Source: Saccoglossus kowalevskii (taxonomy: Eukaryota; Hemichordata; Enteropneusta; Harrimaniidae). Taken from it: DNA of 64,000 bases. This document shows positions 13,255 through 24,909 of the stretch, one piece after another (the first letter of the stretch is position 1; each line of letters opens with the position of its first letter). The notes beneath the pieces were generated by a model that saw only the letters and a list, made by a program, of their open reading frames with translations, did not search any database and had not been told where the DNA came from. The stretch lies in the NCBI RefSeq assembly GCF_000003605.2, contig NW_003156211.1, forward strand, positions 1 to 64,000, in the 5' to 3' direction. Position numbers and translations under genes: made by a program.

Positions 13255-14440
13255 GCTGTAGTCACAGGACAAGGACACTGTGTTTGCCAATACACGAATC
13301 ACTGCTGTAGTCGCAGGACAAGGACACTGTATTTGCCAATACATGAATCACTGCAGTAGTCGCAGGACAAGGACACTGTATTTGCCAATACATGAATCAT
13401 TGCAGTAGTCGCAGGACAAGGACACTGCATTTGCCAATACATGAATCACTGCAGTAGTCGCAGGACAAGGACACTGTATTTGCCAATACACGAATCACTG
13501 CAGTAGTCACAGGGCAAGGATACTGTATTTGCCAATACATGAATCACTGCTGTAGTCACAGGACAAGGACACTACATTTGCCAATACATGAACCACTGCT
13601 GTAGTCACAGGACAAGGACACGGCAATTGCCAATACTTGAATCACTGCTGTAGTCGCAGGACAAGGACACTGTATTTGCCAATACATGAATCACTGCTGT
13701 AGTCACAGGACAAGGACACTGTATTTGCCAATACATGAATCACTGCTGTAGTCACAGGACAAAGACACTGCATTTGCCAATACATGAATCACTGCAGTAG
13801 TCACAGGACAAGGACACTGTATTTGCCAATACATGAATCACTGCTGTAGTCACAGGACAAGGACACTGTATTTGCCAATACACGAATCACTGCAGTAGTC
13901 ACAGGACAAGGACACTGCATTTGCCAATACATGAATCACTGCAGTAGTCACAGGACAAGGACACTGCATTTGCCAATACATGAATAACTGCTGTACTCAC
14001 AGGACAAAGACACTGCATTTGCCAATACATGAATCACTGCAGTAGTCACAGGACAAGGACACTGTATTTGCCAATACATGAATCACTGCTGTAGTCACAG
14101 GACAAGGACACTGTGTTTGCCAATACACGAATCACTGCTGTAGTCGCAGGACAAGGACACTGTATTTGCCAATACATGAATCACTGCAGTAGTCGCAGGA
14201 CAAGGACACTGTATTTGCCAATACACGAATCACTGCAGTAGTCACAGGGCAAGGATACTGTATTTGCCAATACATGAATCACTGCTGTAGTCACAGGACA
14301 AGGACACTACATTTGCCAATACATGAACCACTGCTGTAGTCACAGGACAAGGACACGGCAATTGCCAATACTTGAATCACTGCTGTAGTCGCAGGACAAG
14401 GACACTGCATTTGCCAATACATGAATCACTCGCTGTAGTT
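13255..14440 (+). repeat. 833-bp tandem duplication with a two-unit loss
   Basis: The rare CTGTGTTTGCC unit lies at about 13,280 and 14,113 (833 bp, 17 units). The equally rare ATACTTGAATC lies at 13,637 and 14,372 (735 bp, 15 units). The second copy has therefore lost exactly two units, 98 bp, between the markers. The missing pair includes the AATCATTGCAG unit present in the first copy. Confidence 0.8.
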
Positions 14441-15459
14441 ACAGGACAAGGACACTGTATTTGCCAATACATGAATCACTGCAGTAGTCGCAGGACAAGG
14501 ACACTGTATTTGCCAATACACGAATCACTGCAGTAGTCACAGGACTAGGACACTGTATTTGCCAATACATGAATCACTGCTGTAGTCACAGGACAAGGAC
14601 ACTGCATTTGCCAATACATGAATCACTGCTGTAGTCACAGGACAAGGACACTGCATTTGCCAATACATGAATCACTGCTGTAGTCTCAGGACAAGGACAC
14701 TGCATTTGCCAATACATGAATCACTGCTGTAGTCACAGGACAAGAACACTGCATTTGCCAATACATGAATCACTGCTGTAGTTGCAGGACAAGGACACTC
14801 TATTTGCCAATACATGAATCACTTCTGTTGTCACAGGACAAGGACACTGCATTTGCCAATAAATGAATCACTGCTGTAGTCACAGGGCAAGGACACTGCA
14901 TTTGCCAATACATGAATCACTGCAGTAGTCGCAGGACAAGGACACTGCATATGCCAATACATGAATCACTGCTCTAGTCGCAGGACAAGGACACTGTATT
15001 TGCAAATACATGAATCACTGCAGTAGTCGCAGGACAAGGACACTGTATTTGCCAATACACGAATCACTGCAGTAGTCACAGGACAAGGACACTGTATTTG
15101 CCAATACATGAATCACTGCTGTAGTCACAGGACAAGGACACTGCATTTGCCAATACATGACTCACTGCTGTAGTCGCCGGACAAGAACACTGCATTTGCC
15201 AATACATGAATCACTGCAGTAGTCGCAGGCCAAAACCACTGTATTTGCCAATACATGAATCACTGCAGTAGTCGCAGGACAAGAACACTGTATTTGCCAA
15301 TACATGAATCACTGCTGTAGTCACAGGACAAGGACACTGTATTTGCCAATACATGAATCACTGCTGTAGTCACAGGACAAGGACACTGCATTTGCCAATA
15401 CATGAATCACTGCTGTAGTCACAGGACAAAGACACTGCATTTGCCAATACATGAATCAC

Positions 15460-16330
15460 TGCAGTAGTCACAGGACAAGGACACTGTATTTGCCAATACA
15501 TGAATCACAGCTGTAGTCACAGGACAAGGACACTGTATTTGCTAATATACGAATCACTGCTGTAGTCGCAGGACAAGGACACTGTATTTGCCAATACATG
15601 AATCACTGCAGTAGTCGCAGGACAAGGACACTGTATTTGCCAATACATGAATCATTGCAGTAGTCGCAGGACAAGGACACTGCATTTGCCAATACATGAA
15701 TCACTGCTGTAGTCGCAGGACAAGGACACTGTATTTGCCAATACATGAATCACTGCAGTAGTCGCAGGACAAGGACACTGTATTTGCCAATACATGAATC
15801 ATTGCAGTAGTCGCAGGACAAGGACACTACATTTGCCAATACATGAATCACTGCAGTAGTCACAGGGCAAGGACACTGCATTTGCCAATACATGAATCAC
15901 TGCAGTAGTCACAGGACAAGGACACTGTATTTGCCAATACATGAATCACAGCTGTAGTCACAGGACAAGGACACTGTATTTGCTAATACACGAATCACTG
16001 CTGTAGTCGCAGGACAAGGACACTGTATTTGCCAATACATGAATCACTGCAGTAGTCGCAGGACAAGGACACTGTATTTGCCAATACATGAATCATTGCA
16101 GTAGTCGCAGGACAAGGACACTGCATTTGCCAATACATGAATCACTGCTGTAGTCGCAGGACAAGGACACTGTATTTGCCAATACATGAATCACTGCAGT
16201 AGTCGCAGGACAAGGACACTGTATTTGCCAATACATGAATCATTGCAGTAGTCGCAGGACAAGGACACTACATTTGCCAATACATGAATCACTGCAGTAG
16301 TCACAGGGCAAGGACACTGCATTTGCCAAT
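15460..16330 (+). repeat. 441-bp (9-unit) tandem duplication
   Basis: ATCACAGCTGTAG followed by TTTGCTAATA occurs at 15,506 and 15,947, and ACTACATTTG followed by CACAGGGC occurs at about 15,827 and 16,268. Both pairs are 441 bp apart. The copies are almost identical, implying a recent event. Confidence 0.85.
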
Positions 16331-16384
16331 ACATGAATCACTGCAGTAGTCGCTGGACAAGGACACTGCATTTGCCAATACATG

Positions 16385-17070
16385 AATCACTGCTGTAGTC
16401 GCAGGACAAGGACACTGCATTTGCCAATACATGAATCATTGCAGTAGTCGCAGGACAAGGACACTGTATTTGCCAATACATGAATCACTGTAGTAGTCGC
16501 AGGACAAGGACACTGCATTTGCCAATACATGAATCACTGCTGTAGTCGCAGGACAAGGACACTGTATTTGCCAATACACGAATCACTGCAGTAGTCACAG
16601 GACAAGGACACTGTATTTGCCAATACATGAATCACTGCTGTAGTCACAGGACAAAGACACTGCATTTGCCAATACATGAATCACTGCTGTAATCACAGGA
16701 CAAGAACACTGTATTTGCCAATGCATGAATTACTGCTGTAGTCGCAGGACAAGGACACTGCATTTGTCAATACATGAATCATTGCAGTAGTCGCAGGACA
16801 AGGACACTGTATTTGCCAATACATGAATCACTGTAGTAGTCGCAGGACAAGGACACTGCATTTGCCAATACATGAATCACTGCTGTAGTCGCAGGACAAG
16901 GACACTGTATTTGCCAATACACGAATCACTGCAGTAGTCACAGGACAAGGACACTGTATTTGCCAATACATGAATCACTGCTGTAGTCACAGGACAAAGA
17001 CACTGCATTTGCCAATACATGAATCACTGCTGCAGTCACAGGACAAGAACACTGTATTTGCCAATACATG
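16385..17070 (+). repeat. 343-bp (7-unit) tandem duplication
   Basis: AATCATTGCAG lies at about 16,437 and 16,780 and CTGTAGTAGTC at 16,491 and 16,834, each 343 bp apart. The rest of the module (GTCGCAGG, ACACGA, ACAAAGACAC, ACAAGAACAC) repeats in order. Small differences such as TTTGTCAATAC in the second copy show some later divergence. Confidence 0.8.
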
Positions 17071-17364
17071 ATTCACTGTTGTAGTCGCAGGACAAGGACA
17101 CTGCATTTGCCAATACATGAATCACTGCAGTAGTCACAGGACAAGGACACTGTATTTGCCAATACACGAATCACTGCAGTAGTCACAGGACAAGGACACT
17201 GTATTTGCCAATACACGAATCACTGCAGTAGTCACAGGGCAAGGATACTGTATTTGCCAATACATGAATCACTGCTGTAGTCACAGGACAAGGACACTGC
17301 ATTTGCCAATACATGAATCACTGCTGTAGTCACAGGACAAGGACACGCCAATTGCCAATACATG

Positions 17365-18050
17365 AATCAATGCTGTAGTCGCAGGACAAGGACACTGCAT
17401 TTGCCAATACATGAATCACTGCAGTAGTCACAGGACAAGGACACTGTATTTGCCAATACATGAATCACTGCAGTAGTCGCAGGACAAGGACACTGCATTT
17501 GCCAATACATGAATCACTGCAGTAGTCACAGGACAAGGACACTGTATTTGCCAATACATGAATCACTTCTGTAGTCACAGGACAAGGACACTGCATTTGC
17601 CAATACATGAATCACTGCTGTAGTCACAGGACAAGGACACTGTATTTGCCAATACATGAATCACTGCTGTAGTCACAGGACAAGGACACTGTATTTGCCA
17701 ATACATGAATCAATGCTGTAGTCGCAGGACAAGGACACTGCATTTGCCAATACATGAATCACTGCAGTAGTCACAGGACAAGGACACTGTATTTGCCAAT
17801 ACATGAATCACTGCAGTAGTCGCAGGACAAGGACACTGCATTTGCCAATACATGAATCACTGCAGTAGTCACAGGACAAGGACACTGTATTTGCCAATAC
17901 ATGAATCACTTCTGTAGTCACAGGACAAGGACACTGCATTTGCCAATACATGAATCACTGCTGTAGTCACAGGACAAGGACACTGTATTTGCCAATACAT
18001 GAATCACTGCAGTAGTCACAGGACAAGAACATTGCATTTGCCAATACATG
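17365..18050 (+). repeat. 343-bp (7-unit) tandem duplication
   Basis: GAATCAATGCTG begins each copy, at about 17,368 and 17,711, and CTTCTGTAGTC falls in the same place in both. The spacing is again exactly 7 units, directly after another 7-unit duplication. Confidence 0.8.
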
Positions 18051-18229
18051 AATCACTGCTGTAGTCGCAGGACAAGGACACTGCATTTGCCAATACATGA
18101 ATCATTGCAGTACTCGCAGGACAAGGACACTGTATTTGCCAATACATGAATCACTGCAGTAGTCGCAGGACAAGGACACTGTATTTGCCAATACAAGAAT
18201 CACTGCAGTAGTCACAGGACAAGGACACT

Positions 18230-18850
18230 GCATTTGGCAATACATGAATCACTGCTGTAGTCACAGGACAAGGACACTGTATTTGCCAATACATGAATCA
18301 CTGCAGTAGTCGCAGGACAAGGACACTGTATTTGCCAATACACGAATCACTGCAGTAGTCACAGGACCAGGACACTGTATTTGCCAATTCGTGAATCACT
18401 GCTGTAGTCACAGGACAAGGACACTGCATGTGCCAATACATGAATCACTGCTGTAGTCACAGGACAAGGACACTGCATTTGCCAATACATGAATCACTGC
18501 TGTAGTCTCAGGACAAGGACACTACATTTGCCAATACATGAATCACTGCTGTAGTCACAGGACAAGGACACTGTATTTGCCAATTCATGAATCACTGCTG
18601 TAGTCACAGGACAAGGACACTGCATGTGCCAATACATGAATCACTGCAGTAGTCACAGGACAAGGACACTGTATTTGCCAATACACGAATCACTGCAGTA
18701 GTCACAGGACAAGGACACTGTATTTGCCAATTCATGAATCACTGCTGTAGTCACAGGACAAGGACACTGCATGTGCCAATACATGAATCACTGCTGTAGT
18801 CACAGGTCTAGAACACTGCATTTGCCAATACATGAATCACTGCTGTAGTT
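18230..18850 (+). repeat. AATTCATG/CATGTGCC module, copy 1
   Basis: CATTTGGCAATAC, AATTCGTGAATC, CATGTGCC, GTCTCAGG with ACTACATTTG, two AATTCATGAATC units 147 bp apart (18,582 and 18,729) and a TAGAACAC unit appear in this order. The same order is found at 25,190-25,860 (offset 6,962, then 7,011 after one extra unit) and 28,230-28,860 (offset 10,000 throughout). Confidence 0.85.
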
Positions 18851-21032
18851 GCAGGACAAGGACACTCTATTTGCCAATACATGAATCACTTCTGTTGTCA
18901 CAGGACAAGGACACTGCATTTGCCAATAAATGAATCACTGCTGTAGTCACAGGGCAAGGACACTGCATTTGCCAATACATGAATCACTGCAGTAGTCGCA
19001 GGACAAGGACACTGCATATGCCAACACATGAATCACTGCTGTAGTCGCAGGACAAGGACACTGTATTTGCCAATACATGAATCACTGCAGTAGTCGCAGG
19101 ACAAGGACACTGTATTTGCCAATACACGAATCACTGCAGTAGTCGCAGGACAAGGACACTGTATTTGCCAATACATGAATCACTGCAGTAGTCACAGGAC
19201 AAGGACACTGTATTTGCCAATACATGAATCACTGCAGTAGTCACAGGACAAGGACACTGCATTTGCCAATACATGAATCACTGCTGTAGTCACAGGACAA
19301 AGCCAACTGCATTTGCCAATACATGAATCACTGCTGTAGTCACAGGACAAGGACACTGCATTTGCCAATACATGAATCACTGCTGTAGTCACAGGACAAG
19401 GACACTGCATTTGCCAATACATGAATCACTGCTGTAGTCACAGGACAAGGACACTGCATTTGCCAATACATGAATCACTGCAGTAGTCACAGGACAAGGA
19501 CACTGCATTTGCCAATAAATGAATCACTGCTGTACTCACAGGGCAAGGACACTGCATTTGCCAATACATGAATCACTGCAGTAGTCACAGGACAAGGACA
19601 CTGCATTTGCCAATACATGAATCACTGCTGTAGTCGCAGGACAAGGACACTGCATTTGCCAATACATGAATCACTGCTGTAGTCACCGGACAAGGACACT
19701 GCATTTGCCAATACATGAATCACTGCTGTAGTCACAGGACAAGGACACTGCATTTGCCAATACACGAATCACTGCTGTAGTCGCAGGACAAGGACACTGT
19801 ATTTGCCAATACATGAATCACTGCTGTAGTCACAGGACAAGGACACTGCATTTGCCAATACATGAATCACTGCAGCAGTCACAGGACAAGGACACTGTAT
19901 TTGCCAATACATGAATCACTTCTGTAGTCACAGGACAAGGACACTGCATTTGCCAATACATGAATCACTGCTGTAGTCACAGGACAAAGACACTGCATTT
20001 GCCAATACATGAATCACTGCAGTAGTCACAGGACAAGGACACTGCATTTGCCAATACATGAATCACTGCTGTAGTCACAGGACAAGGACACTGCATTTGC
20101 CAATACATGAATCACTGCTGTAGTCACAGGACAAGGACACTGCATTTGCCAATACATGAATCACTGCAGTAGTCGCAGGACAAGGACACTGTATTTGCCA
20201 ATACACGAATCACTGCAGTAGTCACAGGACAAGGACACTGTATTTGCCAATACATGAATCACTGCTGTAGTCACAGGACAAGGACACTGCATTTGCCAAT
20301 ACATGCATCACTGCTGTAGTTACAGGACAAGGACACTGTATTTGCCAATACATGAATCACTGCAGTAGTCGCAGGACAAGGACACTGTATTTGCCAATAC
20401 ACGAATCACTGCAGTAGTCACAGGACTAGGACACTGTATTTGCCAATACATGAATCACTGCTGTAGTCACAGGACAAGGACACTGCATTTGCCAATACAT
20501 GAATCACTGCTGTAGTCACAGGACAAGGACACTGCATTTGCCAATACATGAATCACTGCTGTAGTCTCAGGACAAGGACACTGCATTTGCCAATACATGA
20601 ATCACTGCTGTAGTCACAGGACAAGAACACTGCATTTGCCAATACATGAATCACTGCTGTAGTCGCAGGACAAGGACACTCTATTTGCCAATACATGAAT
20701 CACTTCTGTTGTCACAGGACAAGGACACTGCATTTGCCAATAAATGAATCACTGCTGTAGTCACAGGGCAAGGACACTGCATTTGCCAATACATGAATCA
20801 CTGCAGTAGTCGCAGGACAAGGACACTGCATATGCCAATACATGAATCACTGCTGTAGTCGCAGGACAAGGACACTGTATTTGCAAATACATGAATCACT
20901 GCAGTAGTCGCAGGACAAGGACACTGTATTTGCCAATACATGAATCACTGCAGTAGTCGCAGGACAAGGACACTGCATTTGCCAATACATGAATCACTGC
21001 AGTAGTCACAGGACAAGGACACTGTATTTGCC

Positions 21033-21990
21033 AATACATGAATCACTTCTGTAGTCACAGGACAAGGACACTGCATTTGCCAATACATGAATCACTGCTG
21101 TAGTCACAGGACAAAGACACTGCATTTGCCAATACATGAATCACTGCAGTAGTCACATGACAAGGACACTGCATTTGCCAATACATGAATCACTGCTGTA
21201 GTCACCGGACAAGGACACTGCATTTGCCAATACATGAATCACTGCTGTAGTCACAGGACAAGGACACTGCATTTGCCATACATGAATCACTGCAGTAGTC
21301 ACAGGACAAGGACACTGCATTTGCCAATAAATTAATCACTGCTGTAGTCACAGGGCAAGGACACTGCATTTGCCAATACATGAATCACTGCAGTAGTCAC
21401 AGGACAAGGACACTGCATTTGCCAATACATGAATCACTGCTGTAGTCGCAGGACAAGGACACTGCATTTGCCAATACATGAATCATTGCAGTAGTCGCAG
21501 GACAAGGACACTGTATTTGCCAATACATGAATCACTGCAGTAGTCGCAGGACAAGGACACTGCATTTGCCAATACATGAATCACTGCTGTAGTTACAGGA
21601 CAAGGACACTGTATTTGCCAATACATGAATCACTGCAGTAGTCGCAGGACAAGGACACTGTATTTGCCAATACACGAATCACTGCAGTAGTCACAGGACT
21701 AGGACACTGTATTTTGCCAATACATGAATCACTGCTGTAGTCACAGGACAAGGACACTGCATTTGCCAATACATGAATCACTGCTGTAGTCACAGGACAA
21801 GGACACTGCATTTGCCAATACATGAATCACTGCTGTAGTCTCAGGACAAGGACACTGCATTTGCCAAAACATGAATCACTGCTGTAGTCACAGGACAAGA
21901 ACACTGCATTTGCCAATACATGAATCACTGCTGTAGTCGCAGGACAAGGACACTCTATTTGCCAATACATGAATCACTTCTGTTGTCACA
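21033..21990 (+). repeat. Segmental block, partner of 32,885-33,842
   Basis: CTTCTGTAGTC, GTCACATGAC, GTCACCGG, the 48-bp unit with GCCATACATG, AATAAATTAATC, GTAGTTACAGG, GGACTAGGAC and GTCTCAGG are collinear at an offset of 11,853 bp. The offset drops to 11,852 after a private extra T near 21,713. A shorter piece of this block also lies at 10,800-11,100, so the 48-bp GCCATACATG unit is an inherited variant rather than an error. Confidence 0.85.
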
Positions 21991-22714
21991 GGACAAGGAC
22001 ACTATATTTGCCAATACATGAATCACTGCTTTTGTCACAGGACAAGGACACTGCATTTACCAATAAATGAATCACTGCTGTAGTCCCAGGGCAAGGACAC
22101 TGCATTTGCCAATACATGAATCACTGCAGTAGTCGCAGGACAAGGACACTGTATTTGCCAATACATGAATCACTGCTGTAGTCACAGGACAAGGACACTG
22201 CATTTGCCAATACATGAATCACTGCAGTAGTCACAGGACAAGGACACTGTATTTGCCAATACATGAATCACTTCTGTAGTCACAGGACAAGGACACTGCA
22301 TTTGCCAATACATGAATCACTGCTGTAGTCACAGGACAAAGACACTGTATTTGCCAATACATGAATCACTGCAGTAGTCACAGGACAAGGACACTGCATT
22401 TGCCAATACATGAATCACTGCAGTAGTCGCAGGACAAGGAAACTGTATTTGCCAATACATGAATCATTGCAGTAGTCGCAGGACAAGGACACTGTATTTG
22501 CCAATACATGAATCACTGCAGTAGTCGCAGGACAAGGACACTGTATTTGCCAATACACGAATCACTGCAGTAGTCACAGGGCAAGGATACTGTATTTGCC
22601 AATACATGAATCACTGCTGTAGTCACAGGACAAGGACACTACATTTGCCAATACATGAACCACTGCTGTAGTCACAGGACAAGGACACGGCAATTGCCAA
22701 TACATGAATCACTG

Positions 22715-23760
22715 CTGTAGTCGCAGGACAAGGACACTGTATTTGCCAATACATGAATCACTGCAGTAGTCGCAGGACAAGGACACTGTATTTGCCAATA
22801 CATGAATCATTGCAGTAGTCGCAGGACAAGGACACTGCATTTGCCAATACATGAATCACTGCAGTAGTCACAGGGCAAGGACACTGCATTTGCCAATACA
22901 TGAATCACTGCAGTAGTCGCTGGACAAGGATACTGCATTTGCCAATACATGAATCACTGCTGTAGTCGCAGGACAAGGACACTGCATTTGCCAATACATG
23001 AATCATTGCAGTAGTCGCAGGACAAGGACACTGTATTTGCCAATACATGAATCACTGTAGTAGTCGCAGGACAAGGACACTGCAGTTGCCAATACATGAA
23101 TCACTGCTGTAGTTGCAGGACAAGGACACTGTATTTGCCAATACACGAATCACTGCAGTAGTCACAGGACAAGGACACTGTATTTGCCAATACATGAATC
23201 ACTGCTGTAGTCACAGGACAAGGACACTGCATTTGCCAATACATGAATCACTGCTGTAGTCACAGGACAAGAACACTGTATTTGCCAATACATGATTCAC
23301 TGCAGTAGTCACAGGGCAAGGATACTGTATTTGCCAATACATGAATCACTGCTGTAGTCACAGGACAAGGACACTGCATTTGCCAATACATGAATCACTG
23401 CTGTAGTCACAGGACAAGGACACGCCAATTGCCAATACATGAATCAATGCTGTAGTCGCAGGACAAGGACACTGCATTTGCCAATACATGAATCACTGCA
23501 GTAGTCACAGGACAAGGACACGCCAATTGCCAATACATGAATCAATGCTGTAGTCGCAGGACAAGGACACTGCATTTGCCAATACATGAATCACTGCAGT
23601 AGTCACAGGACAAGGACACTGTATTTGCCAATACATGAATCACTGCAGTAGTCGCAGGACAAGGACACTGCATTTGCCAATACATGAATCACTGCAGTAG
23701 TCACAGGACAAGGACACTGTATTTGCCAATACATGAATCACTTCTGTAGTCACAGGGCAA
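22715..23760 (+). repeat. Segmental block, partner of 29,382-30,380
   Basis: Shared markers are GTCGCTGG, CTGTAGTAGTC, CTGCAGTTGCC, GTAGTTGCAGG, GATTCACTGCAG, two CGCCAATTGCC units and CTTCTGTAGTC. The offset is 6,667 bp up to the CTGCAGTTGCC unit and 6,618 after it. The difference is 49 bp, so the later copy lacks exactly one unit, near 29,870. Confidence 0.85.
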
Positions 23761-24300
23761 GGATACTGTATTTACCAATACATGAATCACTGCTGTAGTC
23801 ACAGGACAAGGACACTACATTTGCCAATACATGAACCACTGCTGTAATCACAGGACAAGGACACGGCAATTGCCAATACATGAATCACTGCTGTAGTCGC
23901 AGGACAAGGACACTGCATTTGCCAATACATGAATCACTGCAGTAGTCACAGGACAAGGACACTGTATTTGCCAATACATGAATCACTGCAGTAGTCGCAG
24001 GACAAGGACACTGCATTTGCCAATACATGAATCACTGCAGTAGTCGCAGGACAAGGACACTGTATTTGCCAATACATGAATCACTGCAGTAGTCACAGGA
24101 CAAGGACACTGTATTTGCCAATACATGAATCACTGCTGTAGTCACAGGACAAAGACACTGTATTTGCCAATACACGAATCACTGCTGTAGTCGCAGGACA
24201 AGGACACTGTATTTGCCGATACATGAATCACTGCTGTAGTCACAGGACAAGGACACTGCATTTGCCAATACATGAATCACTGCAGTAGTCACAGGACAAG
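23760..24300 (+). repeat. Segmental block, middle copy of the 4.3/23.8/43.7-kb set
   Basis: This copy matches 4,270-4,800 at offset 19,497 and 43,685-44,225 at offset 19,929, with the GCTGTAATCAC change shared only with the 4.3-kb copy. It also carries TTTACCAATAC near 23,773 and TTGCCGATAC near 24,215, which I saw in neither partner. Confidence 0.75.
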
Positions 24301-24515
24301 GACACTGTATTTGCCAATACATGAATCACTTCTGTAGTCACAGGACAAGGACACTGCATTTGCCAATACATGAATCACTGCTGTAGTCACAGGACAAAGA
24401 CACTGCATTTGCCAATACATGAATCACTGCAGTAGTCACAGGACAAGGACACTGCATTTGCCAATACATGAATCACTGCTGTAGTCACAGGACAAGGACA
24501 CTGCATTTGCCAATA

Positions 24516-24870
24516 CATGAAATCACTGCTGTAGTCACAGGACAAAGGACACTGCATTTGCCAATACATGAATCACTGCAGTAGTCACAGGACAAGGACA
24601 CTGCATTTTGCCAATAAATGAATCACTGCTGTTAGTCACAGGGCAAGGACACTGCATTTGCCAATACATGAATCACTGCAGTAGTCACAGGACAAGGACA
24701 CTGCATTTGCCATACATGAATCACTGCTGTAGTCGCAGGACAAGGACACTGCATTTGCCAATACATGATCATTGCTATGTCGCAGGACAAGGACACTGCA
24801 TTTGCCAATAAATGAATCACTGCTGTAGTCACAGGGCAAGGACACTGCATTTGCCAATAAAATGAAATCA
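24516..24870 (+). other. Patch of clustered single-base indels
   Basis: In about 350 bp at least eight one-base gains or losses occur, mostly in short runs: ATGAAATC, ACAAAGGAC, CATTTTGCC, CTGTTAGTC, GCCATACATG, ATGATCATTGC, GCTATGTCGC and ATAAAATGAAATC. Flanking units are nearly indel-free. Such clustering in homopolymers is typical of a poorly polished long-read consensus, although genuine local decay is possible. The patch produces spurious open frames on both strands. Confidence 0.7.
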
Positions 24871-24909
24871 CTGCTGTAGTCACAGGGCAAGGACACTGCA
24901 TTTGCCAAT

